A DNA stretch of 64,000 bases, taken from positions 1,736,001 through 1,800,000 of the forward strand of contig NZ_PVYX01000002.1 of the NCBI RefSeq assembly GCF_003001695.1. The letters are read 5' to 3'. Shown one piece after another: positions 30,021 to 39,071 of this stretch. The notes under the pieces were generated by a model. That model was given only the letters and a program-made list of their open reading frames with translations. It was not told the origin of the DNA and did no database searches. The first letter of the stretch is position 1. Each line of letters begins with the position of its first letter. The position numbers and the translations under genes are program-made. This DNA comes from Flagellimonas meridianipacifica (GTDB taxonomy: Bacteria > Bacteroidota > Bacteroidia > Flavobacteriales > Flavobacteriaceae).

Positions 30021-31970
30021 TCAATTTTGGACTATTGTAGTCAGAGAATCATCAAAATTAGTCTTTTCTTCTTTGTCTTTGTCTTTGTCCAATTCACAAA
30101 GTTTGGAATTCTTTGAAATGTATTCAGGAACAATACTTTTCATAAGGGCTACAGTGTTGGCTCTAAAAAACATATTGCTGATACAGAGTTCATCTATCTT
30201 AGACCTCAGATCCACTGAATCCAACTCCCTTGTTTTGCTAATCTTAATCTTCTCATGATAAGTTGGCAAGGTATTTTCTCCATTGGCCAATAACTCTTCA
30301 TAAAGCTTTTCCCCAGGCCGTAATCCTGTTATTTTAATATCAATATCTTCTGGATAGCTCAGTCCTGAAAGTTTTATCATATTTTTAGCCAAATCGTAAA
30401 TCTTTACTGACTCACCCATATCAAAAATAAAGATTTCGCCTCCTTTACCCATGGCACCTGCTTCCAATACCAGTTGGGATGCTTCTGGAATTGTCATAAA
30501 ATATCTTGTAATCTCCTTATGGGTAAGGGTAATTGGTCCACCATTTTCAATTTGTTTTCTGAATAGTGGAATAACAGAACCGTTGGAACCTAAAACATTA
30601 CCAAATCGTGTTGTTATAAATTTGGTCTTGTTTTCTTTTTGCATACAACTCACGTAGATTTCAGCTATCCTTTTGCTAGCCCCCATAACGTTTGTCGGGT
30701 TTACTGCTTTATCTGTTGATACCAATACAAATTTTTCAGTATTGTGCTGTACGGCTAAATCAACGATATTCTTGGTTCCAGCGATGTTTATTTTAATGGC
30801 CTCATATGAATTGTACTCCATAAGGGGTACATGTTTGTATGCAGCCGCATGAAATATTAAGTCGGGTTTATGCTCTTCAAAAATGACATTCATCCTGTTT
30901 TTATCCCTCACATCACCTACAATAGGAATAAAATTATGATGCCCCTTTTGTTTTAGTTCTTGTTGCAAATCATAGAGTGCGGATTCGGCCTGGTCAAGAA
31001 CGATAAGGGAGCGATAGTCATATTCACAGACTTGCCTTACGATTTCGCTTCCTATGGATCCCGCACCACCAGTGACAAAAACAACTTTGTCCTTAATCTC
31101 CTTGCTTATTCTAGAATTTGTAATGGCAATAGGTTTCCGGTTTAATAAATCTTCAATCTGTACCTTTTTAATTTGAGATGCCTTCAATTCACCATTAATC
31201 CAGTCCTCTACCGGAGGAACAATTTTCACAGATACGGGGAAATCCACCAAACCTTCGACCAGCTCATTCAATTTCTTATGATCTATACTCTGAATACAGA
31301 AAATCACTTCTGCGACTCTCTTTTTAGAGATAAAATCAAAACTCAACGTCTCTGGAGGAAAAACCCTAACACCATTTATTAACTTACCTATTTTCTTTTT
31401 ATCGTTATCTATATAACCTACTACCTTGACATTGCTTTTTGAATGATTGGTCAATGCACCATAGGCTAAAATTCCCGAATCTCCAGCTCCATATATCAAT
31501 ACATTTTTATAGGTATTAAATCCATCTTCACTTAGGAAACTTCGGAAAAGTGTTTTGAAAACATATCTTGAGCTTACCAAAACAATAAAGGCGATAAGGC
31601 TATTGATTATGATAATAGAAAGTGGGATTGTGAAATTATCCACGAACTGAAGCTCTCTATTTGCCAAAACCAGAAAAATGGTCAATATACTCGCCAAACA
31701 AACTGCATTGAAAATGTTATAAACATCTCGGATACCTGTATGTCTAACCACACCTTTGTAAGACCCAATAACCAGAAATGAAATCAGCGCGATAAGCGAT
31801 ACCAACGGCAACTGCATAAAAAACTTGTCCACATCAAAATCGAAGGTGAGATTAAAACGAATGAAATAGGACAAAACAAAAGAAAACGCAACGATAAACA
31901 CATCAATGGCCAAAACCAACCATTTGGATGCATATCTTTCAACAGTATTTGTAAGATAATTTTGTATCAT
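30021..31970 (-). CDS. Nucleoside-diphosphate-sugar 4,6-dehydratase/epimerase (PglF/WbpM/CapD family)
   Basis: A 649-residue protein from MIQNYLTNTV. This start overlaps the upstream aminotransferase stop by ATGA; a longer start 75 bases upstream would lie inside that gene. Four membrane helices span residues 15-130. A Rossmann sensor domain follows (VLIYGAGDSGILAYGAL). The SDR catalytic domain begins GGAGSIGSEIVRQ and has VSTDKAVNPTNVMGASKR near the active site. PglF-like enzymes turn UDP-GlcNAc into the 4-keto-6-deoxy sugar. With the aminotransferase just upstream and a PglD-like acetyltransferase elsewhere in the locus, a bacillosamine-type sugar is likely. Confidence 0.9.
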   Translation of the reverse strand: MIQNYLTNTVERYASKWLVLAIDVFIVAFSFVLSYFIRFNLTFDFDVDKFFMQLPLVSLIALISFLVIGSYKGVVRHTGIRDVYNIFNAVCLASILTIFLVLANRELQFVDNFTIPLSIIIINSLIAFIVLVSSRYVFKTLFRSFLSEDGFNTYKNVLIYGAGDSGILAYGALTNHSKSNVKVVGYIDNDKKKIGKLINGVRVFPPETLSFDFISKKRVAEVIFCIQSIDHKKLNELVEGLVDFPVSVKIVPPVEDWINGELKASQIKKVQIEDLLNRKPIAITNSRISKEIKDKVVFVTGGAGSIGSEIVRQVCEYDYRSLIVLDQAESALYDLQQELKQKGHHNFIPIVGDVRDKNRMNVIFEEHKPDLIFHAAAYKHVPLMEYNSYEAIKINIAGTKNIVDLAVQHNTEKFVLVSTDKAVNPTNVMGASKRIAEIYVSCMQKENKTKFITTRFGNVLGSNGSVIPLFRKQIENGGPITLTHKEITRYFMTIPEASQLVLEAGAMGKGGEIFIFDMGESVKIYDLAKNMIKLSGLSYPEDIDIKITGLRPGEKLYEELLANGENTLPTYHEKIKISKTRELDSVDLRSKIDELCISNMFFRANTVALMKSIVPEYISKNSKLCELDKDKDKEEKTNFDDSLTTIVQN

Positions 31971-33106
31971 AAAAGAACTGTTTTGATAATTTCCACTATT
32001 CGTTCCAAATCTTCTTGCAAGAGATTCGAACCACTGGGCAAACATAAGCCCCTATTAAATAGGTCTTCAGAAGTACCGTTAGTAAAATGCATTCCTTTCT
32101 GAAAAACGGGTTGCATGTGCATAGGCTTCCATAAAGGTCTGGATTCGATATTCTCTTCATCCAAAGCTAAACGTATTTTTTCACGTATAGTAAATGATGG
32201 GGTAAGTATGCAACTTAACCATCTGTTACTGAACATTCCTTCGGGCTCAGCAAGAAATGATATGCCATCGATGGATTGAAGGCTTTTAACATAGTAATCA
32301 TAATTTCTACGTCTGGCATGTATTCTTTCGTCCAAGACCTGCATCTGCCCTCTACCTATACCTGCCAATACATTGCTCATGCGATAGTTATGTCCAATCT
32401 CTGAATGCTGATAATGTGGCGCATTATCCCGTGCTTGCGTGGCCAAGAATATCGCTTTGTCCCTAATTTCCTTTCTGGGTGATACCAAAGCCCCTCCACC
32501 TGAAGTAGTAATTATCTTGTTTCCATTAAATGATAATATAGCTATGTCACCGAAGGTGCCACAAGGTCTATTGTTAAAGGTGCTTCCCAAAGCTTCTGCA
32601 CTATCTTCCAAAACAGGAATATCATAATGCCTCGCGATAGCATGTATTTCTTTAACCTTGTATGGCATCCCGTACAAGTGTACAGTGATGATAGCTTTGG
32701 GCTTTTTTCCTTCAGATAATCTCTGATTTATTGCTTTCTCGAGAAGTTCGGGTGAGATATTCCATGTAGTGGCTTCACTGTCAATAAATATAGGCGAAGC
32801 GCCCAAATAAGTTATTGGGTTAGCTGAAGCTGCAAAAGTAAAGCTCTGACAAAGTACCTCATCGCCTTGGCCTACGCCTAAAAGTTTAAGTCCCAAATGA
32901 ATCGCTGCGGTACCTGAACTCAAAACCGCAACATTCATATCATTTCCTAGGTAACCCTCAAGGTCACCTTCAAAACCTGTAACGTTTGGCCCAAGTGGTG
33001 CCACCCAATTAGTATCAAACGCTTCGTTTACAAAGGCAATCTCTCCTCCCCCCATATGAGGTGATGAAAGCCAAACTTTGGATGGTATTTCAGTTTTTAA
33101 GCTCAA
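31967..33106 (-). CDS. DegT/DnrJ/EryC1/StrS-family sugar aminotransferase (PglE-like)
   Basis: A 379-residue PLP enzyme that aminates keto-sugars. Visible blocks are VAVLSSGTAAIHLGLKLLG (phosphate-binding SGTAA), CQSFTFAASANPI, EDSAEALGSTF (the Asp that pairs with the PLP nitrogen), and SFNGNKIITTSGGG with the Schiff-base K197. The N-terminus carries SSPHMGGGE. Full family length. It is first in the minus-strand operon, followed in order by the PglF-like gene (4-bp overlap), wza and wzc. Fits the PglE/PseC step that makes a 4-amino-4,6-dideoxy sugar; the precise product is inferred. Confidence 0.92.
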   Translation of the reverse strand: MSLKTEIPSKVWLSSPHMGGGEIAFVNEAFDTNWVAPLGPNVTGFEGDLEGYLGNDMNVAVLSSGTAAIHLGLKLLGVGQGDEVLCQSFTFAASANPITYLGASPIFIDSEATTWNISPELLEKAINQRLSEGKKPKAIITVHLYGMPYKVKEIHAIARHYDIPVLEDSAEALGSTFNNRPCGTFGDIAILSFNGNKIITTSGGGALVSPRKEIRDKAIFLATQARDNAPHYQHSEIGHNYRMSNVLAGIGRGQMQVLDERIHARRRNYDYYVKSLQSIDGISFLAEPEGMFSNRWLSCILTPSFTIREKIRLALDEENIESRPLWKPMHMQPVFQKGMHFTNGTSEDLFNRGLCLPSGSNLLQEDLERIVEIIKTVLL

Positions 33107-33477
33107 TGTTATCGTTCTTTAGGGTAAAATTAGGGTTTCAAAATTTGATGCACGAAAATCCCATATTACACAAGGGAATTTTGTTTAACATAAGCGAAAA
33201 TTAGTACTAAACATTCATTTAGGAGAATATACTCTTGATATTTCGCCAAACATGTAAAAAAAATCGATTGAATGCCAATGTTTTTTCATCATACTCGCAT
33301 TTAATAAAACAAAGGCGTACTTATTATCGTTATTTCGTTCTAAGTTTGTCGGTAAGAAAGAATCTAACAGTTAGAATGGAATATTATCGTAAACAATAGG
33401 CTAGCAATACAGGAAGTCATTGGCGTCCAATATCTTATTATAAATAGAATCGACTACCAAAATCAAATTCACAATAA
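33107..33477. other. Divergent intergenic region with promoter candidate
   Basis: No gene is seen. It separates the minus-strand export operon from the plus-strand UDP-glucuronate epimerase, so it must hold promoters for both. TAAGTTTG at 33341-33348 matches the -7 consensus for the plus strand and lies about 130 bp before the epimerase start. No clear minus-strand box (CAAAnnTA as read on +) is visible. Confidence 0.5.
33341..33348 (+). promoter_or_regulatory. Candidate -7 promoter box for the epimerase gene
   Basis: TAAGTTTG, an exact match to TAnnTTTG. No convincing -33 element at the usual distance. The implied leader of about 120 bases is long. Confidence 0.35.
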
Positions 33478-34506
33478 ATGAAAGTATTAGTTACAGGAGC
33501 GGCCGGATTTATTGGTTTTCACACAGTGGTTAAGCTAATAAATCAAAAACATCAAGTAGTAGGTCTTGACAACATAAATAGTTATTATGATGTTGCTCTC
33601 AAATATGACCGCTTAACTGAGTTGGGGATTGAGAAAGATCAGGCTGAAAAGTTTAATTCCATCTCCGAAAGTACCACACATTCATCCAATTTTAAGTTCA
33701 TAAGGATGAACGTGGAAGACCGAGATGCATTGCCAAAACTATTTGAAACCGAAAAATTTGATAGTGTTTGTCATTTGGCGGCCCAAGCAGGCGTACGTTA
33801 TAGTCTACAAAATCCCGAAGCCTACATCGACAGCAACATTGTAGGATTTTTAAACATATTGGAATGCTGTCGCCAATTTGCGGTACATCATTTGGCATAT
33901 GCCAGCAGTTCCAGTGTATATGGACTCAACAAAACCATTCCATTTAAAACCTCGGATAATGTTGACCATCCCATAAGTTTGTATGCTGCAACAAAGAAAA
34001 GTAACGAACTTATGGCCCATACTTATAGTCATTTGTACGGATTTCTTACAACCGGTCTTCGATTTTTTACGGTCTACGGGCCATGGGGAAGACCAGATAT
34101 GGCGATGTTCCTTTTTACGGATGCTATGGTAAAGGGAAAACCTATTAAGGTCTTTAATAATGGAATAATGGAACGGGACTTTACTTACATTGATGATATT
34201 GTAGAAGGAGTTGTTCGAGTTCTGGAAAAGGATACGCAACAAAGAGAATCCGATAAGGAGTTGTATAAGGTATACAATATAGGGAATAACAAATCTGAGA
34301 AGTTAATGACCTTTATTAGTGCCATTGAAAAGGCTTTGGGGATAACTGCAAAAAAAGATATGCTGCCCATGCAACCTGGGGACGTTTCTAAAACTTGGGC
34401 CAATGTGGACGACCTTATAAAAGACTATGGCTATAGACCAAACACTTCTATAGACGTAGGTGTCAAAAAATTTATTGATTGGTATACTAAATATTATAAT
34501 ATCTAA
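33478..34506 (+). CDS. UDP-glucuronate 4-epimerase-like NAD-dependent epimerase
   Basis: A 342-residue extended SDR protein. NAD binding is shown by VTGAAGFIGFHTV. The active site has SSSVYGLNK and YAATKKSNE (Tyr and Lys). GLDNINSYYDVALKYDRL, AAQAGVRYSLQNPEAYIDSN, and RFFTVYGPWGRPDMAMF are the blocks that set UDP-GlcA 4-epimerases (LpsL/WbnF type) apart from GalE. It would convert UDP-GlcA to UDP-GalA, fed by the UDP-glucose dehydrogenase about 5 kb downstream. It stands alone on its strand with a 356-bp gap before cysQ. Confidence 0.88.
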   Translation: MKVLVTGAAGFIGFHTVVKLINQKHQVVGLDNINSYYDVALKYDRLTELGIEKDQAEKFNSISESTTHSSNFKFIRMNVEDRDALPKLFETEKFDSVCHLAAQAGVRYSLQNPEAYIDSNIVGFLNILECCRQFAVHHLAYASSSSVYGLNKTIPFKTSDNVDHPISLYAATKKSNELMAHTYSHLYGFLTTGLRFFTVYGPWGRPDMAMFLFTDAMVKGKPIKVFNNGIMERDFTYIDDIVEGVVRVLEKDTQQRESDKELYKVYNIGNNKSEKLMTFISAIEKALGITAKKDMLPMQPGDVSKTWANVDDLIKDYGYRPNTSIDVGVKKFIDWYTKYYNI

Positions 34507-34862
34507 TCTTACAATAAGAGAAAAAGACCTTAGGTAAAGCTGAGTTAGCATAACCTTATGGTCAATGTCATTGCTGGTTAATTAGGTTAGAGTCTTCCCT
34601 TGTTTTTTGCACCAAAGGGTGGTTCGAGGTTTTGATAAAATATGACACCAACCGTTTAAGAGCATATTATCGATATTATTTAGACCAGAAAAATAGGTCT
34701 CTGAACATCTTTAAAACCCCTTTTCAATAATAGCCCATAAATACCCTTGATTCTCTTATGATTATTCGTTATCGGGTTTTTTTTGGCTTACATCGTAAAT
34801 AATAATTAAAAATTGTTATTGCTTAACTTATTTGCAATCTTTACCCGCTGAAATATAAACCT
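34507..34862. other. Gene-free stretch between the epimerase and cysQ
   Basis: No ORF or RNA gene is supported. There is a weak hairpin-like CCCTTG/CAAAGGG pair near 34596-34620 and AT-rich sequence before cysQ. It probably holds the terminator of the epimerase gene and the promoter of the sulfate-activation operon, but neither is clear. Confidence 0.4.
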
Positions 34863-35669
34863 ATGCAATCACTTTCAGAATCGTTGGAAATAGCCATAAA
34901 TGCTGCTATTTTAGGAGGTTTGGCAATAATGGAGGTTTACAGCAAACCTAACTTCAATCTTGAAATAAAGGATAATAATTCTCCTTTGACCGAAGCGGAC
35001 ACGGCTGCCAATACAATTATCAACGAACACTTAATCAAAACAAGAATCCCTATTATTAGTGAAGAGAATAAAAACCTTGATTATGTTGATAGAAAAAAAT
35101 GGGATAGCTGTTGGATAGTTGATCCCTTGGATGGGACAAAAGAGTTTATCAAAAGGAACGGAGAATTCACGGTGAATATAGCCTTGTGTCAAAAAGGTAG
35201 ACCCATTCTTGGAGTTATATATGTGCCGGTAACCAGGGAGTTGTACTATGCAGATGTCAGCAGAATGATGGCATTTAAAACTGTACTGAATGAAGAACAT
35301 CTGTTAGCCAATGATCTCTATGCTGATGAAGATAGAATAACGAAAAATGAAACTAAAAAAGAATTGGTTCGCGTTGTGGGCAGTCGTTCTCATATGAATC
35401 AAGATACTCTTGACTATATTTCATCTATTGAAAATGATTTTGACAGCGTCGAGATTGTCTCCAAAGGCAGTTCGCTTAAATTCTGTTTGGTCGCAGAGGG
35501 CAAAGCAGATGTGTATCCACGATTTGCACCAACAATGGAATGGGACACCGCTGCAGGTCATGCCATTTGCAATGCTGTGGGATTAAAAGTTGTTTCACAG
35601 CTGACAAACGAAGAATTGCCATACAATAAAGAAAATCTGTTGAATCCCTATTTTTTGGTAAGTTCATAA
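34863..35669 (+). CDS. cysQ: 3'(2'),5'-bisphosphate nucleotidase CysQ
   Basis: A 268-residue inositol-monophosphatase-fold enzyme that hydrolyses PAP, the by-product of PAPS-dependent sulfation. Metal-binding motifs are ISEENKNL, WIVDPLDGTKEFIKRNGEF (the D-P-L-D-G-T signature) and the C-terminal MEWDTAAGHAI. Its length matches CysQ. It opens a compact operon with a DUF2061 gene 3 bp later and then cysC, cysD and cysN. Together with the two sulfotransferases further along, its job here is most likely PAP removal after polysaccharide sulfation. Confidence 0.93.
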   Translation: MQSLSESLEIAINAAILGGLAIMEVYSKPNFNLEIKDNNSPLTEADTAANTIINEHLIKTRIPIISEENKNLDYVDRKKWDSCWIVDPLDGTKEFIKRNGEFTVNIALCQKGRPILGVIYVPVTRELYYADVSRMMAFKTVLNEEHLLANDLYADEDRITKNETKKELVRVVGSRSHMNQDTLDYISSIENDFDSVEIVSKGSSLKFCLVAEGKADVYPRFAPTMEWDTAAGHAICNAVGLKVVSQLTNEELPYNKENLLNPYFLVSS

Positions 35670-35672
35670 ATC

Positions 35673-36122
35673 GTGGGTAGAATTTCTCATTTTATGGGTA
35701 AGATATCCCATAAAAGACATATCGCCAAAACAATAACCTGGAGGTTAGTTGGTACATTCGATACCGTAGTTCTCTCTTGGATTATTACTGGAAACCCCTC
35801 TACTGGGCTCAAAATTGGTTTTTCTGAGGTTTTAACAAAAATGGTTTTGTATTACTTACATGAACGGGTTTGGGTACGCATAAAAATACCGGAAAGCAAA
35901 AAAAGACACCTCTACAAAACGTTCTCATGGCGTTTCATTGGAACTTTGGATACAATTATTATTTCTTGGATAATATCGGGGGAACCTTTAATAGGTCTAA
36001 AAATTGGAAGTTTTGAAATAATTACTAAAATGGTGTTGTATTATTGCCACGAAAGAGCTTGGTACCGCATTAATTTCGGTTTGGATAAAATCGTTAGATC
36101 AAAAACATGGAAAAGAATATAA
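35673..36122 (+). CDS. Tandem DUF2061 membrane protein
   Basis: A 149-residue protein made of two copies of a module of about 55 residues: KRHIAKTITWRLVGTFDTVV through LYYLHERVWVRI, then KRHLYKTFSWRFIGTLDTII through LYYCHERAWYRI. Each copy has a short hydrophobic helix and a conserved HER-[VA]-W motif, as in DUF2061. DUF2061 proteins are often found beside cysC/cysD/cysN, and two-repeat forms occur in marine bacteria. Its molecular role is unknown; a membrane tie for PAPS synthesis is speculation. The 3' end overlaps cysC by 16 bp. Confidence 0.85.
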   Translation: MGRISHFMGKISHKRHIAKTITWRLVGTFDTVVLSWIITGNPSTGLKIGFSEVLTKMVLYYLHERVWVRIKIPESKKRHLYKTFSWRFIGTLDTIIISWIISGEPLIGLKIGSFEIITKMVLYYCHERAWYRINFGLDKIVRSKTWKRI

Positions 36123-36703
36123 TCGCCCATTCGTACAAAATTGGTGTTGATGATCGTAGAAAAATGAACGGACACCATTCCTTTTTGATTTTTTTTACGG
36201 GATTATCAGGATCGGGTAAATCAACCCTAGCCAATGCACTTGAGGAAAAACTTCACAAAAACGGCCTTAGAACCTATGTTCTGGATGGAGACAATGTACG
36301 TCAAGGTATTAATAGCAACCTATCCTTTGAACCTGAAGACCGATCGGAAAATTTAAGGCGAATTGGGGAAGTTTCAAAACTTTTTGTAGATGCAGGAATT
36401 ATTGTGCTCGCCGCATTTATTGCTCCTTATAAAAAAGACCGGGACTTCATAAAAAAAACAGTTGGTGAAACCAATTATATAGAAGTGTTTGTAAACACAA
36501 GCCTTGAAGTTTGTGAGCAAAGAGATGTTAAAGGGCTTTATGCAAAAGCACGTAGTGGAGAGATTAAAAACATGACAGGTGTTTCCGCACCTTATGAGTC
36601 CCCAATTAATCCGGATGTTGAGGTCTCCAATGAAAACAGCATACAAGAATCCGTTGATATTATTTACGATACAATCAAAAATCAAATAAGACTCAAAAAA
36701 TGA
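36107..36703 (+). CDS. cysC: Adenylylsulfate kinase CysC
   Basis: A 198-residue APS kinase that phosphorylates APS to PAPS. The P-loop is GLSGSGKST (residues 32-40). Substrate-binding blocks are VLDGDNVRQGIN, EVSKLFVDAGIIVLAAFIAPY, KGLYAKARSGEIKNMTGV, and APYESPINPDV. It overlaps cysD by 4 bp. No sulfite- or PAPS-reductase gene is seen nearby, so the PAPS appears intended for sulfotransferases and not for cysteine synthesis. Confidence 0.95.
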   Translation: MEKNIIAHSYKIGVDDRRKMNGHHSFLIFFTGLSGSGKSTLANALEEKLHKNGLRTYVLDGDNVRQGINSNLSFEPEDRSENLRRIGEVSKLFVDAGIIVLAAFIAPYKKDRDFIKKTVGETNYIEVFVNTSLEVCEQRDVKGLYAKARSGEIKNMTGVSAPYESPINPDVEVSNENSIQESVDIIYDTIKNQIRLKK

Positions 36704-37605
36704 GCAAATACTATTTAAATTATCTAGACGAACTGGAATCTGAGGCAATCTTTGTGTTGCGCGAAGTTTGGGCACAATTTCAAAATCCTGTCATTCTTTT
36801 TTCAGGAGGTAAGGATTCCATTCTCGTTACACATTTAGCTAAAAAAGCATTTTTCCCAGCCAAAATACCTTTCCCTTTGATGCATGTGGATACTGGTCAT
36901 AATTTCCCAGAGACTATACAATTTAGGGATGATACTATAAAAGAATTTGGAGTGAACCTTATAGTGGGTTCGGTACAGGAATCCATTGACCAAGGAAGAG
37001 TAGCGGAAGAAAAAGGGAAAAGTGCCACCCGCAATTCATTGCAAATTACTACGCTACTGGATGCAATTGAAGCTCACAAAGTAGATTGTGCAATAGGTGG
37101 TGGTAGACGTGATGAAGAAAAAGCCAGGGCCAAAGAGCGCTTCTTCTCCCATCGTGATGATTTTGGACAATGGGATCCCAAAAATCAACGCCCAGAGTTA
37201 TGGAATCTCTTTAACGGCAAGCATTTTGAAGGAGAACATTTTAGAGCCTTTCCAATAAGCAACTGGACGGAAATGGACGTCTGGAACTATATCAAACGAG
37301 AAAATATAGCGTTACCCTCTCTTTATTTTGCCCATGAAAGGGAGGTGGTTTGGAGAAGTAATTCTTGGATTCCGAATTCTGAATTTTTGAAATTGGAAGA
37401 TGGTGAAGAAATTGTAAAAAAGAAAGTCAGGTTCAGAACCCTTGGAGATATCACTATTACCGGAGGTATTGAGTCCGATGCCGATACGTTGGAAAAAATC
37501 GCTGAAGAAGTTTCTGGTATGCGACAGACCGAAAGAGGAAACAGAACAGACGACAAACGTTCGGAAAGCGCAATGGAAGATAGAAAAAGGCAAGGTTATT
37601 TTTAA
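36700..37605 (+). CDS. cysD: Sulfate adenylyltransferase subunit 2, CysD
   Basis: A 301-residue PP-loop ATP pyrophosphatase subunit that makes APS from sulfate and ATP. The PP-loop is SGGKDS (residues 35-40). MHVDTGHNFPETIQFRD, GGGRRDEEKARAKER, and WTEMDVWNYI are conserved family blocks, and the C-terminus ends MEDRKRQGYF as in typical CysD. It overlaps cysC and is followed 9 bp later by cysN, its GTPase partner. Confidence 0.96.
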   Translation: MSKYYLNYLDELESEAIFVLREVWAQFQNPVILFSGGKDSILVTHLAKKAFFPAKIPFPLMHVDTGHNFPETIQFRDDTIKEFGVNLIVGSVQESIDQGRVAEEKGKSATRNSLQITTLLDAIEAHKVDCAIGGGRRDEEKARAKERFFSHRDDFGQWDPKNQRPELWNLFNGKHFEGEHFRAFPISNWTEMDVWNYIKRENIALPSLYFAHEREVVWRSNSWIPNSEFLKLEDGEEIVKKKVRFRTLGDITITGGIESDADTLEKIAEEVSGMRQTERGNRTDDKRSESAMEDRKRQGYF

Positions 37606-37614
37606 AAAAATCAA

Positions 37615-38874
37615 ATGGAAATAAACAATAATCAACTATTAAGATTTACCACTGCGGGAAGCGTAGATGACGGTAAAAGCACGCTTATTGGCAGACTTCT
37701 CTATGACTCTAAGTCTATTTTTGAAGATCAGCTTGAGGCTATAGAAAATACAAGTCTTAAGAAAGGACATGAAAGTGTGGATTTGGCACTTTTTACCGAT
37801 GGTTTAAGAGATGAGAGGGAACAGGGCATAACAATAGATGTGGCCTATCGTTATTTCACCACGCCGAAAAGGAAGTTTATCATTGCGGATACACCTGGAC
37901 ATATACAGTATACCAGAAATATGGTAACCGGTGCCTCTACTGCAAATGCGGCTATTATCCTAATCGATGCGAGACACGGTGTTATCGAACAGACCAAAAG
38001 ACACTCATTTATAGCCTCTTTATTGCAAATACCACATTTGGTTATTTGTATCAACAAAATGGATTTGGTTGATTTTCAAGAGGATATATATGATTCTATT
38101 GTAAAACAATACCAAGATTTTTCATCAAAGTTGTTGGTAAAAGATGTACGCTTTATTCCTATAAGTGCACTCTTGGGAGATAATGTAGTAAACAGGTCGG
38201 AAAATATGCCATGGTATGGAGGAGCCCCACTATTGCATACTTTAGAAACTATTCATATTAGTAGTGATTTTAATAGTGTGGATGCTCGTTTTCCTGTACA
38301 AACCGTGCTAAGACCGCAACGAGAAGGGTTCATTGATTATCGTGGATATGCTGGTAGAATTGCCAGTGGAATATTCAGACCTGGGGATGACGTTACTGTA
38401 ATGCCATCAGGGTTTACTTCGAAAGTTAAGACCGTAGAGGGACCTAAAGGTGAGTTGGAGGAAGCGTATGCACCAATGTCAATTTCCATGACCTTAGAAG
38501 ACGACATTGATGTTGGTCGAGGGGACATGATTGTTCGGTCCAATAACAAGCCAGAACCCGTCCAAGATTTGGAGGTAATGCTATGTTGGATGAATAACTC
38601 TCCAGCCAAACCAAGAGCTAGATATACCATAAGGCATACAACCAATGAGCAAACTGCAATGATAAAAGAAGTAATCTATAAAATAGATATCGAAACTCTT
38701 GGCAGAAATATGGAGGATAAGGAAATATCAATGAATGATATTTGTAAAGTACGGATAAGGACTACAAGACCTTTAATGATTGATTCCTATCGCGAAAACA
38801 GGAGTACAGGTAATTTGATTTTAATTGATGAAAGCACCAATGAAACTGTTGCAGCAGGCATGATTTATGGCTAA
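37615..38874 (+). CDS. cysN: Sulfate adenylyltransferase subunit 1, CysN (GTPase)
   Basis: A 419-residue EF-Tu-like GTPase that powers APS synthesis with CysD. G-motifs are AGSVDDGKSTLIGRLLYD (G1), DTPGHIQYTRNM (G3) and NKMDLVDF (G4). EREQGITIDVAYRYF is the switch I block. Domains II and III follow, with the ATRPL-like TTRPLMIDSYR near the C-terminus. No CysC fusion is present; the kinase is separate here. A 6-bp stem (TATGGC/GCCATA) spans its stop codon. Confidence 0.96.
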   Translation: MEINNNQLLRFTTAGSVDDGKSTLIGRLLYDSKSIFEDQLEAIENTSLKKGHESVDLALFTDGLRDEREQGITIDVAYRYFTTPKRKFIIADTPGHIQYTRNMVTGASTANAAIILIDARHGVIEQTKRHSFIASLLQIPHLVICINKMDLVDFQEDIYDSIVKQYQDFSSKLLVKDVRFIPISALLGDNVVNRSENMPWYGGAPLLHTLETIHISSDFNSVDARFPVQTVLRPQREGFIDYRGYAGRIASGIFRPGDDVTVMPSGFTSKVKTVEGPKGELEEAYAPMSISMTLEDDIDVGRGDMIVRSNNKPEPVQDLEVMLCWMNNSPAKPRARYTIRHTTNEQTAMIKEVIYKIDIETLGRNMEDKEISMNDICKVRIRTTRPLMIDSYRENRSTGNLILIDESTNETVAAGMIYG

Positions 38875-38925
38875 TGCCATAGTCATGTTTGGGTACTTGA
38901 CTAGTCGTTTTGCCATATATATGGC
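38866..38925. repeat. Hairpin over the cysN stop and a 14-bp perfect palindrome
   Basis: TATGGC (38866-38871) and GCCATA (38876-38881) form a stem with the stop codon in its TAAT loop. GCCATATATATGGC (38912-38925) is a perfect palindrome. Both use the same GCCAT core. They lie at the end of the sulfate-activation operon and could slow or end transcription, though there is no T-run. Could also be a regulator site. Confidence 0.35.
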
Positions 38926-39071
38926 TACTCTAAAGGGAATAACATTCTCTTACTTTAACCTCCAGTCATTTCATCCCAAAAATGGTGTCACTAATATCTC
39001 TTTTAATACAAAACAAATAGTGAATTTATGTTTTACTATATGATTTATTTAACCATGAAAACAATTTTAAA

